From assembly GCF_022429625.1 (NCBI RefSeq), contig NZ_CP092483.1, positions 3,534,001-3,598,000 of the forward strand: a stretch of DNA of 64,000 bases. Reading direction: 5' to 3'. Position 1 is the first letter of the stretch. Each line of letters begins with the position of its first letter. The translations under genes and the position numbers were made by a program. Below, one piece after another: positions 16,955-26,211 of this stretch. Origin of the DNA: Devosia lacusdianchii (GTDB lineage: Bacteria; Pseudomonadota; Alphaproteobacteria; Rhizobiales; Devosiaceae). The notes beneath the pieces were generated by a model that did no database searches, was not told where the DNA came from, and was given only the letters and a program-made list of their open reading frames with translations.

Positions 16955-17877
16955 CAGTGGTACCTCACCTTGGGGTCGAGCCAGGCATAGAGGATGTCGA
17001 CCAGGAGGTTCACCGCCAGGATGATGAACATGTACAAAATGGTCGTTCCCAGCACGAGGCCGTAGTCACGGTTGAGCGCCGCACTGATGAAGTACTTGCC
17101 AATCCCCGGCAGGGCGAACACCTGTTCCACCACCAGCGAGCCGGTGAGGAGATAGGAAAGGCCCGGCCCGAGATAGGAGACCACCGGCAAGAGTGCCGGC
17201 TTGATCGCATGCCGGGCCAGGATCAGCCGGGTGCCGAGCCCCTTCGAGCGGGCAGTGCGCACATAGTTCGTGCCCAGCACTTCGATCATCGAGCCGCGCA
17301 TCAGTCGCGCCGTACGCCCGGCATGGGGCAGCACCAGCACGGTGATCGGCAACACCAGATGCGGTATCGACCCTGCCCGCCAGCCGCCGGCCGGGAACCA
17401 GTCGAGATAAACGCCAAACGTTAGTTGCAGAACGCTGGCCATCAGGAAGTTCGGGACGACGAGGCCGATCATCACCAGAAAGACCAGCACGTAGTCGGGC
17501 CACTTGTTCTGGTTGACGGCGCTGAGCGCCCCGGCCACCAGACCCACGACGGTGCCGATGACAAACGCCGAAAAGCCCAGCATCAGCGTGAAGGGCAGAC
17601 CGATCCGTAGCATCTCGGCCACGGTGAAGTCGTTATAGACCATCGACGGGCCGAAATCGCCCTGTAGCAGCCGCCACACATAGATGAAGTACTGCTGGAT
17701 CAGCGGCAGATCGAGATTGTAGTGGGCGCGCAGGTTGGCCAGCGTCGTCGGCGGCAGCGCACGTTCACCGTCAAAGGGGCCACCGGGGGCGAGCCTGAGG
17801 ATGAAGAAACAGGCTGTGACAGCGATCAGCGCAACCGGCAAAGCCGATAGCACGCGCCGCATAGCATATCCAAACAT
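16954..17877 (-). CDS. oppB: Oligopeptide ABC transporter permease OppB
   Basis: 307 residues with six membrane spans. The N-terminus MFGYAMRRVLSALPVALIAVTACFFIL with RLAPGGPFD, the extracytoplasmic loop, and the EAA loop (VRTARSKGLGTRLILARHAIKPALLP) all match the OppB/DppB family. It is the first gene after the oppA-oppB hairpin and forms the channel with OppC. Confidence 0.93.
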   Translation of the reverse strand: MFGYAMRRVLSALPVALIAVTACFFILRLAPGGPFDGERALPPTTLANLRAHYNLDLPLIQQYFIYVWRLLQGDFGPSMVYNDFTVAEMLRIGLPFTLMLGFSAFVIGTVVGLVAGALSAVNQNKWPDYVLVFLVMIGLVVPNFLMASVLQLTFGVYLDWFPAGGWRAGSIPHLVLPITVLVLPHAGRTARLMRGSMIEVLGTNYVRTARSKGLGTRLILARHAIKPALLPVVSYLGPGLSYLLTGSLVVEQVFALPGIGKYFISAALNRDYGLVLGTTILYMFIILAVNLLVDILYAWLDPKVRYH

Positions 17878-17935
17878 GGGTCCGGACCTTTCAAATCCAT
17901 CGAGTCACCGCGTCGCGTGTCTCAAGATGGAATAG

Positions 17936-17965
17936 CGGCGCCGCCCCTCCCAAGGGGCGGCGCCG
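17936..17965 (-). terminator. oppA-oppB intergenic hairpin (partial terminator or processing stop)
   Basis: A perfect 12-bp GC-rich stem CGGCGCCGCCCC / GGGGCGGCGCCG with a 6-base loop, 11 bases beyond the oppA stop. No U-run follows, so it more likely protects the oppA mRNA 3' end or reduces downstream transcription than ends it. This gives more binding protein than membrane components. Confidence 0.7.
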
Positions 17966-17975
17966 CGGATTGCTG

Positions 17976-19592
17976 TTACTCGGACTTGCTCAGCCAACGG
18001 GTGCGGTGAATGTCCGCAGCGTTGTTGACAAAACCGGTAACCGACGGGGCGACGACGTTCTGTGCGATGTAGTTGTAGATCGGGATCGCAGCCGAGGCGT
18101 CCATCGCGATCTTTTCAGCATCGCCGAGCATCTTGGCGCGCGCGGCCAGATCGAGCTCGGTCGTGGCCTGGTCCATAAGCTTGTCGAACTCTTCGTTCGA
18201 GAACCGGCCGTAGTTGTTGCCCCAGTTCATCGCGCCGTCCTGCATGATACCGGTACGGAGCAGGTCGAGCGTGTTGGACGGGTCAGAGTAGTCGAGCAGC
18301 CAGCCAGCACGACCAACATCGAAATCGCCGGCGCGCAGGCTGTCATAGTGCACGGCCGTTTCCGAGTTGAAGAGCTCGGCCTTGACGCCGATCTGTTCCC
18401 ACATCGAGGCAATGGCCACCGCAACACGCTGGTGGTTGTCATTGGTGTTGTACTTGAGCTGCAGGGTCAGCGGGCTGGACGCGGTATAGCCCAGGCCTTC
18501 CATGATCGCCTTGGCTTCCGCCACGCGCTCTTCATAGGAAAGGCCGATCCAGGACGGCTCATAAAGCGCCACGCCTTCATAGTTGGCAGTGCCTTCCGGA
18601 ACCCAGCCATAAAGCGGCAATTCGCCAGTGCCCAGCACGTCGGGACCAATCACGTCGCGGTTGACGGCCATGGACAGCGCCTTGCGGACATCAGGATTGT
18701 CGAACGGCGGCTTTTCCTGGTTGATCACGTAGTAGTAGATGCCCAGGAAGGCGCCGAAATAGTCCTGGCCCGGCAGGTTGGTCTTGATCCACTCGGCCTG
18801 GTCGGACGGAATGTCGGTGAGGATGTCGTATTCACCGGCGCGGTAGCGGGCCAGCGCGGCGGCCAGGTCGTCCTGCACGAAGTAGTTCACTTCGTCGATC
18901 TGGACGTTGGCGGCATCCCAGTAGGTCTCGGACTTGACCGACTTGATGTAGCTGCCCGGGGTCCACTCGGTTGGGGTGTAGGGGCCGTTCGAGACGATGT
19001 TCTCGATCTTGGTCCACTCATTGCCGACCTTGTCGACCACATGCTTCGGCACGGGATAGGCTGTGTAGTGCGTCAGCGCCTGCAGGAAGAACGGGGTCGG
19101 GCCTTCGAGGGTGATTTCGACAGTCTTGTCGTCGATCGCCTTGACGCCCAGTTCATTGAAATCGGTCACCGAACCGTCGGCAATTTCCGAGCCGTTCTTG
19201 ATCGGGAACTGCAGGTAAGCATAGTCGGACGCCGTCGCCGGGTTGAACAGGCGCTGGAAGGCGAAGACGAAATCGCCGGCGGTCACAGGCGTGCCATCGG
19301 ACCACTGGATGCCGTCACGCAGCTTGAACGTGTAGATCAGGCCGTCATCGGAAATGGTGTAGCTTTCGGCCTGGCCGGGAATGGCATCGGCATTGGCATC
19401 TTCGGCCATCAGCCCTTCAAGGTAGTCACCGATAATGCGGTTTTCCCAGTCACCCGACGCCTGATGCGGGTCGATGGAGCCGGGCTCCGAGCCGTTCATC
19501 ATGTTGAGCGTCACGGCCGATGCCGCCGAGCTCATCAACAGCGCAATCGCGCCGGCGGACGTTACCGCCTTGAGGGTTTGAGTGAATTTCAT
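17976..19592 (-). CDS. oppA: Oligopeptide ABC transporter substrate-binding protein OppA
   Basis: 538 residues. Signal peptide (TLKAVTSAGAIALLMSSAASA, cleavage about residue 25) and an SBP_bac_5 domain: NGSEPGSIDPHQASGDWENRIIGDYLEGL, DGIQWSDGTPVTAGDFVFAF and an end-region YNYIAQNV. It captures peptides in the periplasm and delivers them to OppBC. It is the first gene of the operon. The 238 bases upstream hold an inverted repeat (separate entry) but no gene. Confidence 0.94.
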   Translation of the reverse strand: MKFTQTLKAVTSAGAIALLMSSAASAVTLNMMNGSEPGSIDPHQASGDWENRIIGDYLEGLMAEDANADAIPGQAESYTISDDGLIYTFKLRDGIQWSDGTPVTAGDFVFAFQRLFNPATASDYAYLQFPIKNGSEIADGSVTDFNELGVKAIDDKTVEITLEGPTPFFLQALTHYTAYPVPKHVVDKVGNEWTKIENIVSNGPYTPTEWTPGSYIKSVKSETYWDAANVQIDEVNYFVQDDLAAALARYRAGEYDILTDIPSDQAEWIKTNLPGQDYFGAFLGIYYYVINQEKPPFDNPDVRKALSMAVNRDVIGPDVLGTGELPLYGWVPEGTANYEGVALYEPSWIGLSYEERVAEAKAIMEGLGYTASSPLTLQLKYNTNDNHQRVAVAIASMWEQIGVKAELFNSETAVHYDSLRAGDFDVGRAGWLLDYSDPSNTLDLLRTGIMQDGAMNWGNNYGRFSNEEFDKLMDQATTELDLAARAKMLGDAEKIAMDASAAIPIYNYIAQNVVAPSVTGFVNNAADIHRTRWLSKSE

Positions 19593-19701
19593 GCTCGTCC
19601 CATCTCCTTGTAGAATCCCTGAATCATTTTTCCCGCAATCGTGTTGTTGCGGAGTTCAAAATGGTCTTGTGGCCGGACGTTTTACCCTCCGGTCAAGATT
19701 G

Positions 19702-19729
19702 GTGGACGGTATTACGGTATTCCGTCCAC
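19702..19729. promoter_or_regulatory. Inverted repeat upstream of oppA
   Basis: GTGGACGG (19702-19709) and CCGTCCAC (19722-19729) are perfect 8-base arms, extended to 10 of 11 with one mismatch. The element lies 110 bases upstream of oppA and 101 bases beyond the upstream gene's stop. It may be an operator for opp or a weak terminator for the gene pair before it; no U-run is present. Confidence 0.4.
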
Positions 19730-19830
19730 TGACAAGCAAAACATTGACCTAAGCGTCAAGCCTAGTCGAATTGTTAACACTCAATGTATTCGGATGCTTA
19801 GGCTGCGTCTGAAGATGCACAAATCGTGCA

Positions 19831-19992
19831 TCAACCGCCGAAAAAGCCGGCCTGTCGTGCACCGTAAATTGCGACGGCTACCACGACCAGAACCACAAAA
19901 GGCACCCAGCCGGGCAATTCCGGCTTCTTGCCGGGTGGCTTGGGCTCCGGTTTCTTCTCGATGCGGCGGAATTTGACGACGTTATCGCTCAT
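19831..19992 (-). CDS. Small single-span membrane protein
   Basis: 53 residues, MSDNVVKFRRIEKKPEPKPP, then a proline/lysine linker and a C-terminal span PFVVLVVVAVAIYGARQAGFF. Start ATG 19992 overlaps the thiolase stop by 4 bases, so it is co-translated with the fatty-acid genes. Small proteins of this type are common in Hyphomicrobiales; function unknown. A longer reading with 16 extra N-terminal residues is less likely. Confidence 0.7.
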   Translation of the reverse strand: MSDNVVKFRRIEKKPEPKPPGKKPELPGWVPFVVLVVVAVAIYGARQAGFFGG

Positions 19993-21272
19993 GCCGCACT
20001 TTCTACCAGAGCCGCGACGCCTTGCCCACCAGCCGTGCAAACCGAAATCAGCGCCCTCTTGCCCGGCTCGGTCGAGAGCATCTTTGCCGTGAGCCCCAGG
20101 ATGCGCGCGCCCGTCGCGGCGAACGGATGGCCATAGGCCAGGCTCGACCCTTTAACATTGATCTTGGCCGGATCGACGGCGCCCATCACCGCGTCGCGTC
20201 CAAGCACGTCCTTGCAATAGGTCGGGTCATTCCACGCCTTGAGCGTACACAGCACCTGTGCCGCGAAGGCTTCATGCAGCTCGAAATAGTCGATCTGCTC
20301 GAAGCCCAGCCCGGCCCGCGCAAGCATCTCGCTGACCGCGATAGTCGGCGCCATCAACAGCCCCTCGCCGTGGGCAAAGTCGTTGCCGGCCACCCTTCCC
20401 ATGGTCAAGTATGCCAGCACCGGCAACCCGCGCGCCCTGGCCCAATCCTCGCTGGCCAGCAGCACCGACGATGCGCCGTCCGTCAGCGGTGTCGAGTTAC
20501 CGGCCGTCAGCGTGCCATGCCCGCTGGTCTTGTCGAACGCCGCCTTCAGCGTCGACATCTTGTCGAGGTTCGCGTCGGCACGGACATTATTGTCCCGCAC
20601 CAGCCCGGCACATTGCACCAGCAGGTCGTCGTGGAACCCCTCGTCATAGGCCTTGGCCGCGTTGCGATGGCTCGCCACCGCCAGTTCGTCCTGCGCCTTG
20701 CGGGTAATACCCCATTCGCGCGCCATCAGCTCGCAATGCTGGCCCATCGAAAGCCCGGTGCGCGGTTCGTTGACCGAAGGCGCCACCGGCGTCAGCTCAC
20801 CGAACGAAAATCCCTTGAACGCCCCGAATTTCTCGCCCGTCGTCCGCGCCTTGTTGAGGTCCAGCATGCGATGCTGGAACTTGTTGCCGAAGACAATCGG
20901 GCTGTCGCTCACCGTGTCCGACCCGGCCGCAATGCCGCTGTCGATCTCGCCGCTGGCAATCTTGGCCCCCAGTGTCAGCGCCGCCTGGAGGCTCGTCCCG
21001 CAGGCGATCTGCATCGTCGTCCCCGGTGTGCGCGGCGACAGCCCGGCATCGAGCGTGGCTTCGCGGGCGATGTTGAAATCCCGGGAATGCCCGATGACGG
21101 CCCCCGCCATCACCTCGTCGATCTTATCGCCCTTAAGCCCATACTTGTCTGCCAGGCCCGCAAGCGTCGTGCCCAGCATGGAGAGATTGGTCTCATCCAC
21201 ATAGGCCGTATTGCCGCGCGCAAACGGGATGCGCGCCGAACCAACGATCGCGACTTTCCGAAGTTCAGCCAT
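19989..21272 (-). CDS. fadI: Acetyl-CoA C-acyltransferase (thiolase, FadI-like)
   Basis: 427 residues. Catalytic Cys91 is in MQIACGTSLQAA, with HEAFAAQV, GHPFAATGARI and CTAGGQGVAALVE as the other thiolase motifs. It cleaves 3-ketoacyl-CoA in the last step of beta-oxidation. Start ATG 21272 aligns with the family; the preceding in-frame 18 residues do not. It begins one base after the fadJ stop, giving a two-subunit beta-oxidation pair. Confidence 0.9.
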   Translation of the reverse strand: MAELRKVAIVGSARIPFARGNTAYVDETNLSMLGTTLAGLADKYGLKGDKIDEVMAGAVIGHSRDFNIAREATLDAGLSPRTPGTTMQIACGTSLQAALTLGAKIASGEIDSGIAAGSDTVSDSPIVFGNKFQHRMLDLNKARTTGEKFGAFKGFSFGELTPVAPSVNEPRTGLSMGQHCELMAREWGITRKAQDELAVASHRNAAKAYDEGFHDDLLVQCAGLVRDNNVRADANLDKMSTLKAAFDKTSGHGTLTAGNSTPLTDGASSVLLASEDWARARGLPVLAYLTMGRVAGNDFAHGEGLLMAPTIAVSEMLARAGLGFEQIDYFELHEAFAAQVLCTLKAWNDPTYCKDVLGRDAVMGAVDPAKINVKGSSLAYGHPFAATGARILGLTAKMLSTEPGKRALISVCTAGGQGVAALVESAA

Positions 21273-21273
21273 G

Positions 21274-23232
21274 TTACGCTTTCCCGTCTTTTCTTGCTTG
21301 CAGCGGACCACCGAGGAATGGCGCAAAGCCCGTTCCCATGATCACCCCGATATCGGCAAGGCCCGCATTGGCCACCACACCGTCGGCCACCACCACCTCG
21401 GTCATATCGACCAGCGGCTTGACCAGCTCACGCCCCAGCCCGGCCAGATCGGCATGCGGGGGCGTCTCGCCCTTCTGCGCCTTGCCATCCACCCATTTGT
21501 AGAAGCCCTCGCCCGTCTTGCGGCCGAGCTTACCCTCGCTCACCAGCGTCGCGAACCGGCTCTCGATCGGCACCTGATGGCCCAGTTCCGTCGCCACCGA
21601 CTTGCCGACATCGAGCCCGACTGTATCCATCAGTTCGATCGGCCCCATCGGCATGCCGAAGGCCACAGCCGCCGCATCGAGCAGTTCCTTGCTTTCGCCG
21701 GCCTCCACCCGCTGCACCGCGCCCAGCATGTAGGGCATCAGCACCCGGTTCACCAGGAACCCCGGCGCCGACTTCACCACCACAGGCGACTTGCCGATGG
21801 CCAGCGCAAACGCCGCACCCTTGCCGATTTCGGCATCGGTATTGAAGGTCGAGCGGATCACCTCCACCAGCGGCAATTGCGCCACCGGGTTGAAGAAGTG
21901 CAGCCCGATCAGCCGCTCCGGCGCCTTGAGCTTTTCCGCGATCCGCTCCAGCTCGATGGAGCTGGTATTGGTGGCGAGGATCGCCCCCGGCTTGAGCTTG
22001 TCTTCCAGTCCGCCAAAGATCGCCTGCTTCACCTCGAGCTTCTCGACCACCGCCTCGATGATCACATCGGCCCGCGCCACGCCCTTGCCGGTGGGATCGG
22101 CCTCCAGCCGCAGGACCGCCGCATCGACCTCGTGCTTCTTCTTAAGCCGCTTCTTGAACAGCTTCTTACCCCGATCGAGCGCCGGCTTAATGCGCTCCAT
22201 ATCCAGATCCTGCAGCGTCACGCTCATGCCGCGCAACGCGCACCACGCCGCAATATCGCCGCCCATCACGCCAGCGCCGATCACATGCACGCGGGCAAAC
22301 TTGGCGCCCTTGGTGCCCTGCTTCTTCAGCGCTTCCGAAGCGAAGAACACCCGGCGCAGATTGGTCGCGGTGTCGCCGCCCATCAGCGGCACGAACCCAT
22401 CGACCTCGCCGCGGATCATCGCCTTCCAGTCATTGCCGTGCTTCTCGAACAGGTCGATCAGCGCATAGGGCGCCGGGTAATGCTCGCGCCGCGCCTTCTT
22501 CTTGGTCTCGTCGCGCATCTTGTTGGCGACGTATTCGCGCAACATGCCCACGGCCATGATCTTCTTGGCAAAGCCCGCCTCGCTCGACTTGCGCTTCTGC
22601 AGCACCGCTTTGCGCGCTTCCCAGGCCAGCATGTCGCGATGCCGCACCAGCTTGTCGACCAGGTTCAGGCCCCGCGCCGCACCGGCCTTGAGCATCCGCC
22701 CGGTGAGCATGATCTGCATGGCATCGACCGGCCCCGCCTGCCGGATCGAGCGACCGGTGCCGCCGAAGCCGGGGAACAGGCCCAGCCCGACCTCGGGGAA
22801 ACCGATGCGCGTCTTGTCGTCATTGACAGCAATCCGGTAGTGGCACGCCAGCGCCAGCTCCAGCCCGCCGCCGAGGCAGAAGCCATGGATACCGGCCACG
22901 ACCGGGATCTTCAGCGCCTCGATCCGCGCAAACAGCGCATGCGTCCGCTTCAGCGCCTCCGGCAGCACCGAGAAATCGCTCATCGCATCAAACTCGCTGA
23001 CATCGGCGCCCGCGATAAAGCCGCTATCCTTGCCACTGAGCAGGATTACACCGACCAATTCGTCGCTCTGCGCCAGCTCCTCAAAGCGCGTCACCAGCGC
23101 CTCGAGCTCCATGATCGCTTCGCGGCTCAGCGTATTGACCGGCCCCGGCGTATTGATCGTCAACCAGCCCAGATTCTCCACATCGCGGCGGAAGCTCCAA
23201 TGCTTGGTCTCAGGCATTTGCGGCTGGATCAT
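21274..23232 (-). CDS. fadJ: Bifunctional enoyl-CoA hydratase / 3-hydroxyacyl-CoA dehydrogenase (FadJ-like)
   Basis: 652 residues. N-terminal crotonase domain (about 15-200) with IAGADVSEFDAM and GFCLGGGLELALACHYRIA for the oxyanion hole; a linker; then an NAD-binding domain from about 305 (VHVIGAGVMGGDIAAW) and the 3HCDH C-domain with GFLVNRVLMPYMLGA. It hydrates trans-2-enoyl-CoA and oxidises the 3-hydroxyacyl product. It is shorter than E. coli FadB/FadJ (about 715-730), mainly at the C-terminus. Its 5' side is separated from fadE by a 177-base gap filled by repeats. Confidence 0.92.
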   Translation of the reverse strand: MIQPQMPETKHWSFRRDVENLGWLTINTPGPVNTLSREAIMELEALVTRFEELAQSDELVGVILLSGKDSGFIAGADVSEFDAMSDFSVLPEALKRTHALFARIEALKIPVVAGIHGFCLGGGLELALACHYRIAVNDDKTRIGFPEVGLGLFPGFGGTGRSIRQAGPVDAMQIMLTGRMLKAGAARGLNLVDKLVRHRDMLAWEARKAVLQKRKSSEAGFAKKIMAVGMLREYVANKMRDETKKKARREHYPAPYALIDLFEKHGNDWKAMIRGEVDGFVPLMGGDTATNLRRVFFASEALKKQGTKGAKFARVHVIGAGVMGGDIAAWCALRGMSVTLQDLDMERIKPALDRGKKLFKKRLKKKHEVDAAVLRLEADPTGKGVARADVIIEAVVEKLEVKQAIFGGLEDKLKPGAILATNTSSIELERIAEKLKAPERLIGLHFFNPVAQLPLVEVIRSTFNTDAEIGKGAAFALAIGKSPVVVKSAPGFLVNRVLMPYMLGAVQRVEAGESKELLDAAAVAFGMPMGPIELMDTVGLDVGKSVATELGHQVPIESRFATLVSEGKLGRKTGEGFYKWVDGKAQKGETPPHADLAGLGRELVKPLVDMTEVVVADGVVANAGLADIGVIMGTGFAPFLGGPLQARKDGKA

Positions 23233-23284
23233 GCTGTCTCCTCAAGTCCTCGGCTTTTCGCCATTCCCGCCCATCCACCGAACG

Positions 23285-23400
23285 GCCTCCCTCCCCCTTG
23301 TGGGGAGGGAATGAGGGTGGGGGTAAGTCACGCACTCCGCTCTCGCGGATAGACCCCCCACCCTTGGTCCCTCCCCACAAGGGGAGGGAGACGACTGCCA
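23285..23400. repeat. Intergenic CCCTCCCC/GGGGAGGG repeat pair (fadE-fadJ gap)
   Basis: Two facing copies: CCTCCCCCTTGTGGGGAGG with a GAGGGTGGGGGT tail, and CCCACCCTTGGTCCCTCCCC with GGGGAGGGAGACGACT. Together they can fold into a long stem. The element lies inside what may be the fadE-fadJ transcript. Confidence 0.8.
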
Positions 23401-23409
23401 ACACAGTCC

Positions 23410-25878
23410 CTATTCCGCGGCAGCGCGATGCTTATGTTCCGCCACCAACTCATCCGGTGCAAAGTCGTCCACCTTCACCACGCGATCGGTGGCTTCGTCC
23501 GCCGCCCGCATGATCCCGGCCTCATTGTCATTAAGCACGCCCGCCGCCACGGCGTCGTCGATCGCATCGCGATCCAGCCGGCGCTCGATCACGCCCTTGC
23601 GCGCCGCCTTGACGAACTTGGCCTCGATCTCCTCGGCCTCGGTCACCTTGATGAACGCATCTTCCAGAACGCCGGTCACGTCATTGGGGTCCATGGACAC
23701 ATAAGTGCCCGTAGTCAGCCGATCGCGGAACGCGCCCGGCCGCAGCACCGCCCGCACGAACCGGTAATTCACCCGGTCGGTCGCCGGCTTGCCATGCCGC
23801 CCCAGCGGGAAGCACAGGAAGCGCATGGCATTGGCCATCAGCCCATTGGGGAAATTGGCGAACACCTCGCCAAAGGTCTTTTCCATCGCCGCGATCCGGT
23901 CCGCCATGATGGCATCGACCAGCGGCTTATCCTCGGCAATGCGACCCTCGTCCTCGAATCGGCGCAACGTCGCCGACATCAGGTAAAGCTCGCCCAGGAT
24001 ATCAGCCATGCGACCGCTCAGCTTCTGCTTGCGCTTGAGTTGCCCGCCCAGGAACACCGTGGTCCAGTCCGCCGTCAGCGCAAAGGCCTGCGAATAGCGA
24101 TGGAGCTTGCGATACCAGCCGGCCATCGGCCCCTGGTTCGGCGTCGAGGCAAAGGCGCCATTGGAAACGCCATGCAGGAAACTGGCCGTGATATTGCGCA
24201 GCATGAACCGCGTATGCCCGCCGAACGCCAGATCGAACTGGTCGATGCCGGCCTTCCTGTCCTTGTTCTGCGCCGCCTCGATTTCCTTGTAGAGGAACGG
24301 ATGCGCCCGCAGCACGCCCTGCGCAAAGGTCATCAGCGTACGCGTCAATATGTTGGCGCCCTCCACCGTGATCGCCACCGGTGTCGCCATATAGCCGCCA
24401 AACAGGTAATTTCCCGGTCCATCCTGGATGGCGCGGCCGCCATGGATATCGAAGCTGTCATCGACGCTCTCGCGCATCGCCTCGGTGGTCCGATATTTGA
24501 GCAGCGCCGAAATCACCGCCGGACGCTGCCCCTCATCCACCATCGACGCGGTCAGCCGCCGGCTCGCTTCATAGGTATAGGCACGCTTGACCATCTCGCC
24601 GAGCGGCTCGGCCACGCCTTCCATGATGCCAACGGGAATGCCGAACTGCCGCCGTACCCGCGCATAGGCCGAGGTCACCCGCAGCGCCTGCTTGATCGAG
24701 GTCGTGCCGATCGCCGGCAGCGAAATCGCCCGCCCCGTCGACAGGCACTCCATCAGCATGCGCCAGCCCTGCCCGGCATACTCGGTACCGCCGATCAAAA
24801 ATTCCATCGGAATGAACACGTCCTTGCCGCGCACTGGCCCATTCATGAAGGCCTGCCGCGCCGGGAAATGGCGGCGACCGATTTCGACCCCCGGATGGTC
24901 ATGCGGCACCAGCGCCAGCGTGATGCCGATATTGTCGCCGCGACCCAGATGATTGTCCGGGTCCTTGAGAATGAAGGCCAGCCCCACCAGCGTGGCGATT
25001 GGCGCCAGGGTAATGTAGCGCTTGTCGAAGCTAAGCTTGACGCCCAGCACCTCCTTGCCCTGGTAAGTCCCCTTGGTGACCACGCCGATATCACGCATGC
25101 CACCCGCATCCGACCCCGAATGCACACCGGTCAGCGCAAAACACGGCACGTCCAGCCCCTTGGCCAGCCGCCCCAGATATTTCTCTTTCTGCTCATGCGT
25201 GCCGTACTTTTCCAGCAGTTCGCCCGGCCCGAGCGAATTGGGCACCATGACGGTGATCCCCGCCGCTACTGAGCGGCTGGCGATCTTGGAAACGATCATC
25301 GACTGCGCCTGCGCCTTGAAGCCGAGGCCGCCATGCTCCTTGGCAATCAGCATGCCGAGGAAACCCTTGTCCTTGAGGAACTGCCAGACTTCCGGCGATA
25401 GATCGGCGCGATTATTGCGCGTGTCCCAATCGTCGATCATGGCGCAGACCTCATTGGTCGGACCATCGAGGAAAGCCTGCTCTTCGGCAGTCAGGGTCAG
25501 CGGCCGAATGGCATTGAGCCTGCTCCAGTCCGGCCGGCCGGAAAAGAGTTCCGCGTCCCAGCCCACCGTGCCGGCATCCAGCGCTTCCTGCTCGGTGCGG
25601 CTGACGCGCGGCAGGATGGATCTGACAGCGCCGTAGACCGGGGTGATCAGCACCGGCTTGCGAATAGCCTCGACACTCAGCAGCAGCAGGACGGCGCCGA
25701 TCACCAGCAGCAACCAGCTGCCAAACCCGAGCCCATAGGCGACACCACTTTCCGGAAAGCCGACGCCAGATAGCAGCCCGATCACCAGGACCGCCACGCC
25801 CCATTGCCAAAGCGGACTCTCCCGCAGCGCAAGAACGGCGAAGACGACGAGGCTGATGGCGATAAGCGCAAAGGTCAC
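23410..25878 (-). CDS. fadE: Long-chain acyl-CoA dehydrogenase (FadE type)
   Basis: 822 residues, near the 814 of E. coli FadE. It opens with two or three membrane segments (TFALIAISLVVFAVLAL, WGVAVLVIGLLSG, WLLLVIGAVLLLLS), followed by the acyl-CoA dehydrogenase N, M and C domains (LTGVHSGSDAGGM near FAD) and a FadE-specific C-terminal region. It makes trans-2-enoyl-CoA using FAD. The GTG at 25878 is preceded by GGAGGG six bases upstream, better than the GTG at 25905. It is divergent from fadD across 333 bp containing the regulatory sites. Confidence 0.92.
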   Translation of the reverse strand: MTFALIAISLVVFAVLALRESPLWQWGVAVLVIGLLSGVGFPESGVAYGLGFGSWLLLVIGAVLLLLSVEAIRKPVLITPVYGAVRSILPRVSRTEQEALDAGTVGWDAELFSGRPDWSRLNAIRPLTLTAEEQAFLDGPTNEVCAMIDDWDTRNNRADLSPEVWQFLKDKGFLGMLIAKEHGGLGFKAQAQSMIVSKIASRSVAAGITVMVPNSLGPGELLEKYGTHEQKEKYLGRLAKGLDVPCFALTGVHSGSDAGGMRDIGVVTKGTYQGKEVLGVKLSFDKRYITLAPIATLVGLAFILKDPDNHLGRGDNIGITLALVPHDHPGVEIGRRHFPARQAFMNGPVRGKDVFIPMEFLIGGTEYAGQGWRMLMECLSTGRAISLPAIGTTSIKQALRVTSAYARVRRQFGIPVGIMEGVAEPLGEMVKRAYTYEASRRLTASMVDEGQRPAVISALLKYRTTEAMRESVDDSFDIHGGRAIQDGPGNYLFGGYMATPVAITVEGANILTRTLMTFAQGVLRAHPFLYKEIEAAQNKDRKAGIDQFDLAFGGHTRFMLRNITASFLHGVSNGAFASTPNQGPMAGWYRKLHRYSQAFALTADWTTVFLGGQLKRKQKLSGRMADILGELYLMSATLRRFEDEGRIAEDKPLVDAIMADRIAAMEKTFGEVFANFPNGLMANAMRFLCFPLGRHGKPATDRVNYRFVRAVLRPGAFRDRLTTGTYVSMDPNDVTGVLEDAFIKVTEAEEIEAKFVKAARKGVIERRLDRDAIDDAVAAGVLNDNEAGIMRAADEATDRVVKVDDFAPDELVAEHKHRAAAE

Positions 25879-26037
25879 GACATGCCCTCCATGGCGTTGC
25901 CGCACCAGCCGGGGCGGGGCAACGCAAATCCCTGAACGTCAGACCGAAGTGCCGAATCGTTCGGCTTGGTCATTGGGCCTGCCGCGCCGGGATCATAGCG
26001 CGCATGGCCCTTGCTGTTGAGGCGTAGTTTAGCGTGC

Positions 26038-26053
26038 TTTACGTAAACGTCAA
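26038..26053. promoter_or_regulatory. MerR-type operator 1 (LiuR-like), fadE side
   Basis: TTTACGTAAACGTCAA, a 16-bp imperfect palindrome of the ACGTNAACGT type that is known for LiuR and related MerR regulators of fatty-acid and branched-chain degradation. It lies 160 bases upstream of fadE. The other copy is at 26129. Confidence 0.65.
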
Positions 26054-26128
26054 TCTACTGCCCAATACGTTCTGTCCGTCCTGCCCTGCGCGTCAACGCA
26101 CGGCACCTCCAAAAGTTCGGACAGTTGT

Positions 26129-26144
26129 TTGACGCTAACGTAAA
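26129..26144. promoter_or_regulatory. MerR-type operator 2 (LiuR-like), fadD side
   Basis: TTGACGCTAACGTAAA. Its reverse complement, TTTACGTTAGCGTCAA, matches operator 1 at 14 of 16 positions. It lies 68 bases upstream of fadD. Two inverted copies in one divergent intergenic region suggest that one regulator controls both transcripts; the MerR gene next to fadD is the obvious candidate. Confidence 0.65.
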
Positions 26145-26211
26145 GCCATGAAATATTCGTCATATTAGGGCAGCAAGCCCTACGCCGAAAATCGGCACCC
26201 GGAGGAAAGCC

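Noticed and set aside
17970..19613. 547-codon open frame antisense to oppA
   Set aside because: It mirrors the real oppA codons; the product is rich in Val, Gly and Asp without domain features, as is normal for antisense frames in GC-rich DNA.
21211..23352. 713-codon open frame antisense to fadJ
   Set aside because: The fadJ product has full domain motifs; the antisense product is His/Arg-rich low complexity.
23428..25272. 614-codon open frame antisense to fadE
   Set aside because: Shadow of fadE, which has all acyl-CoA dehydrogenase motifs.
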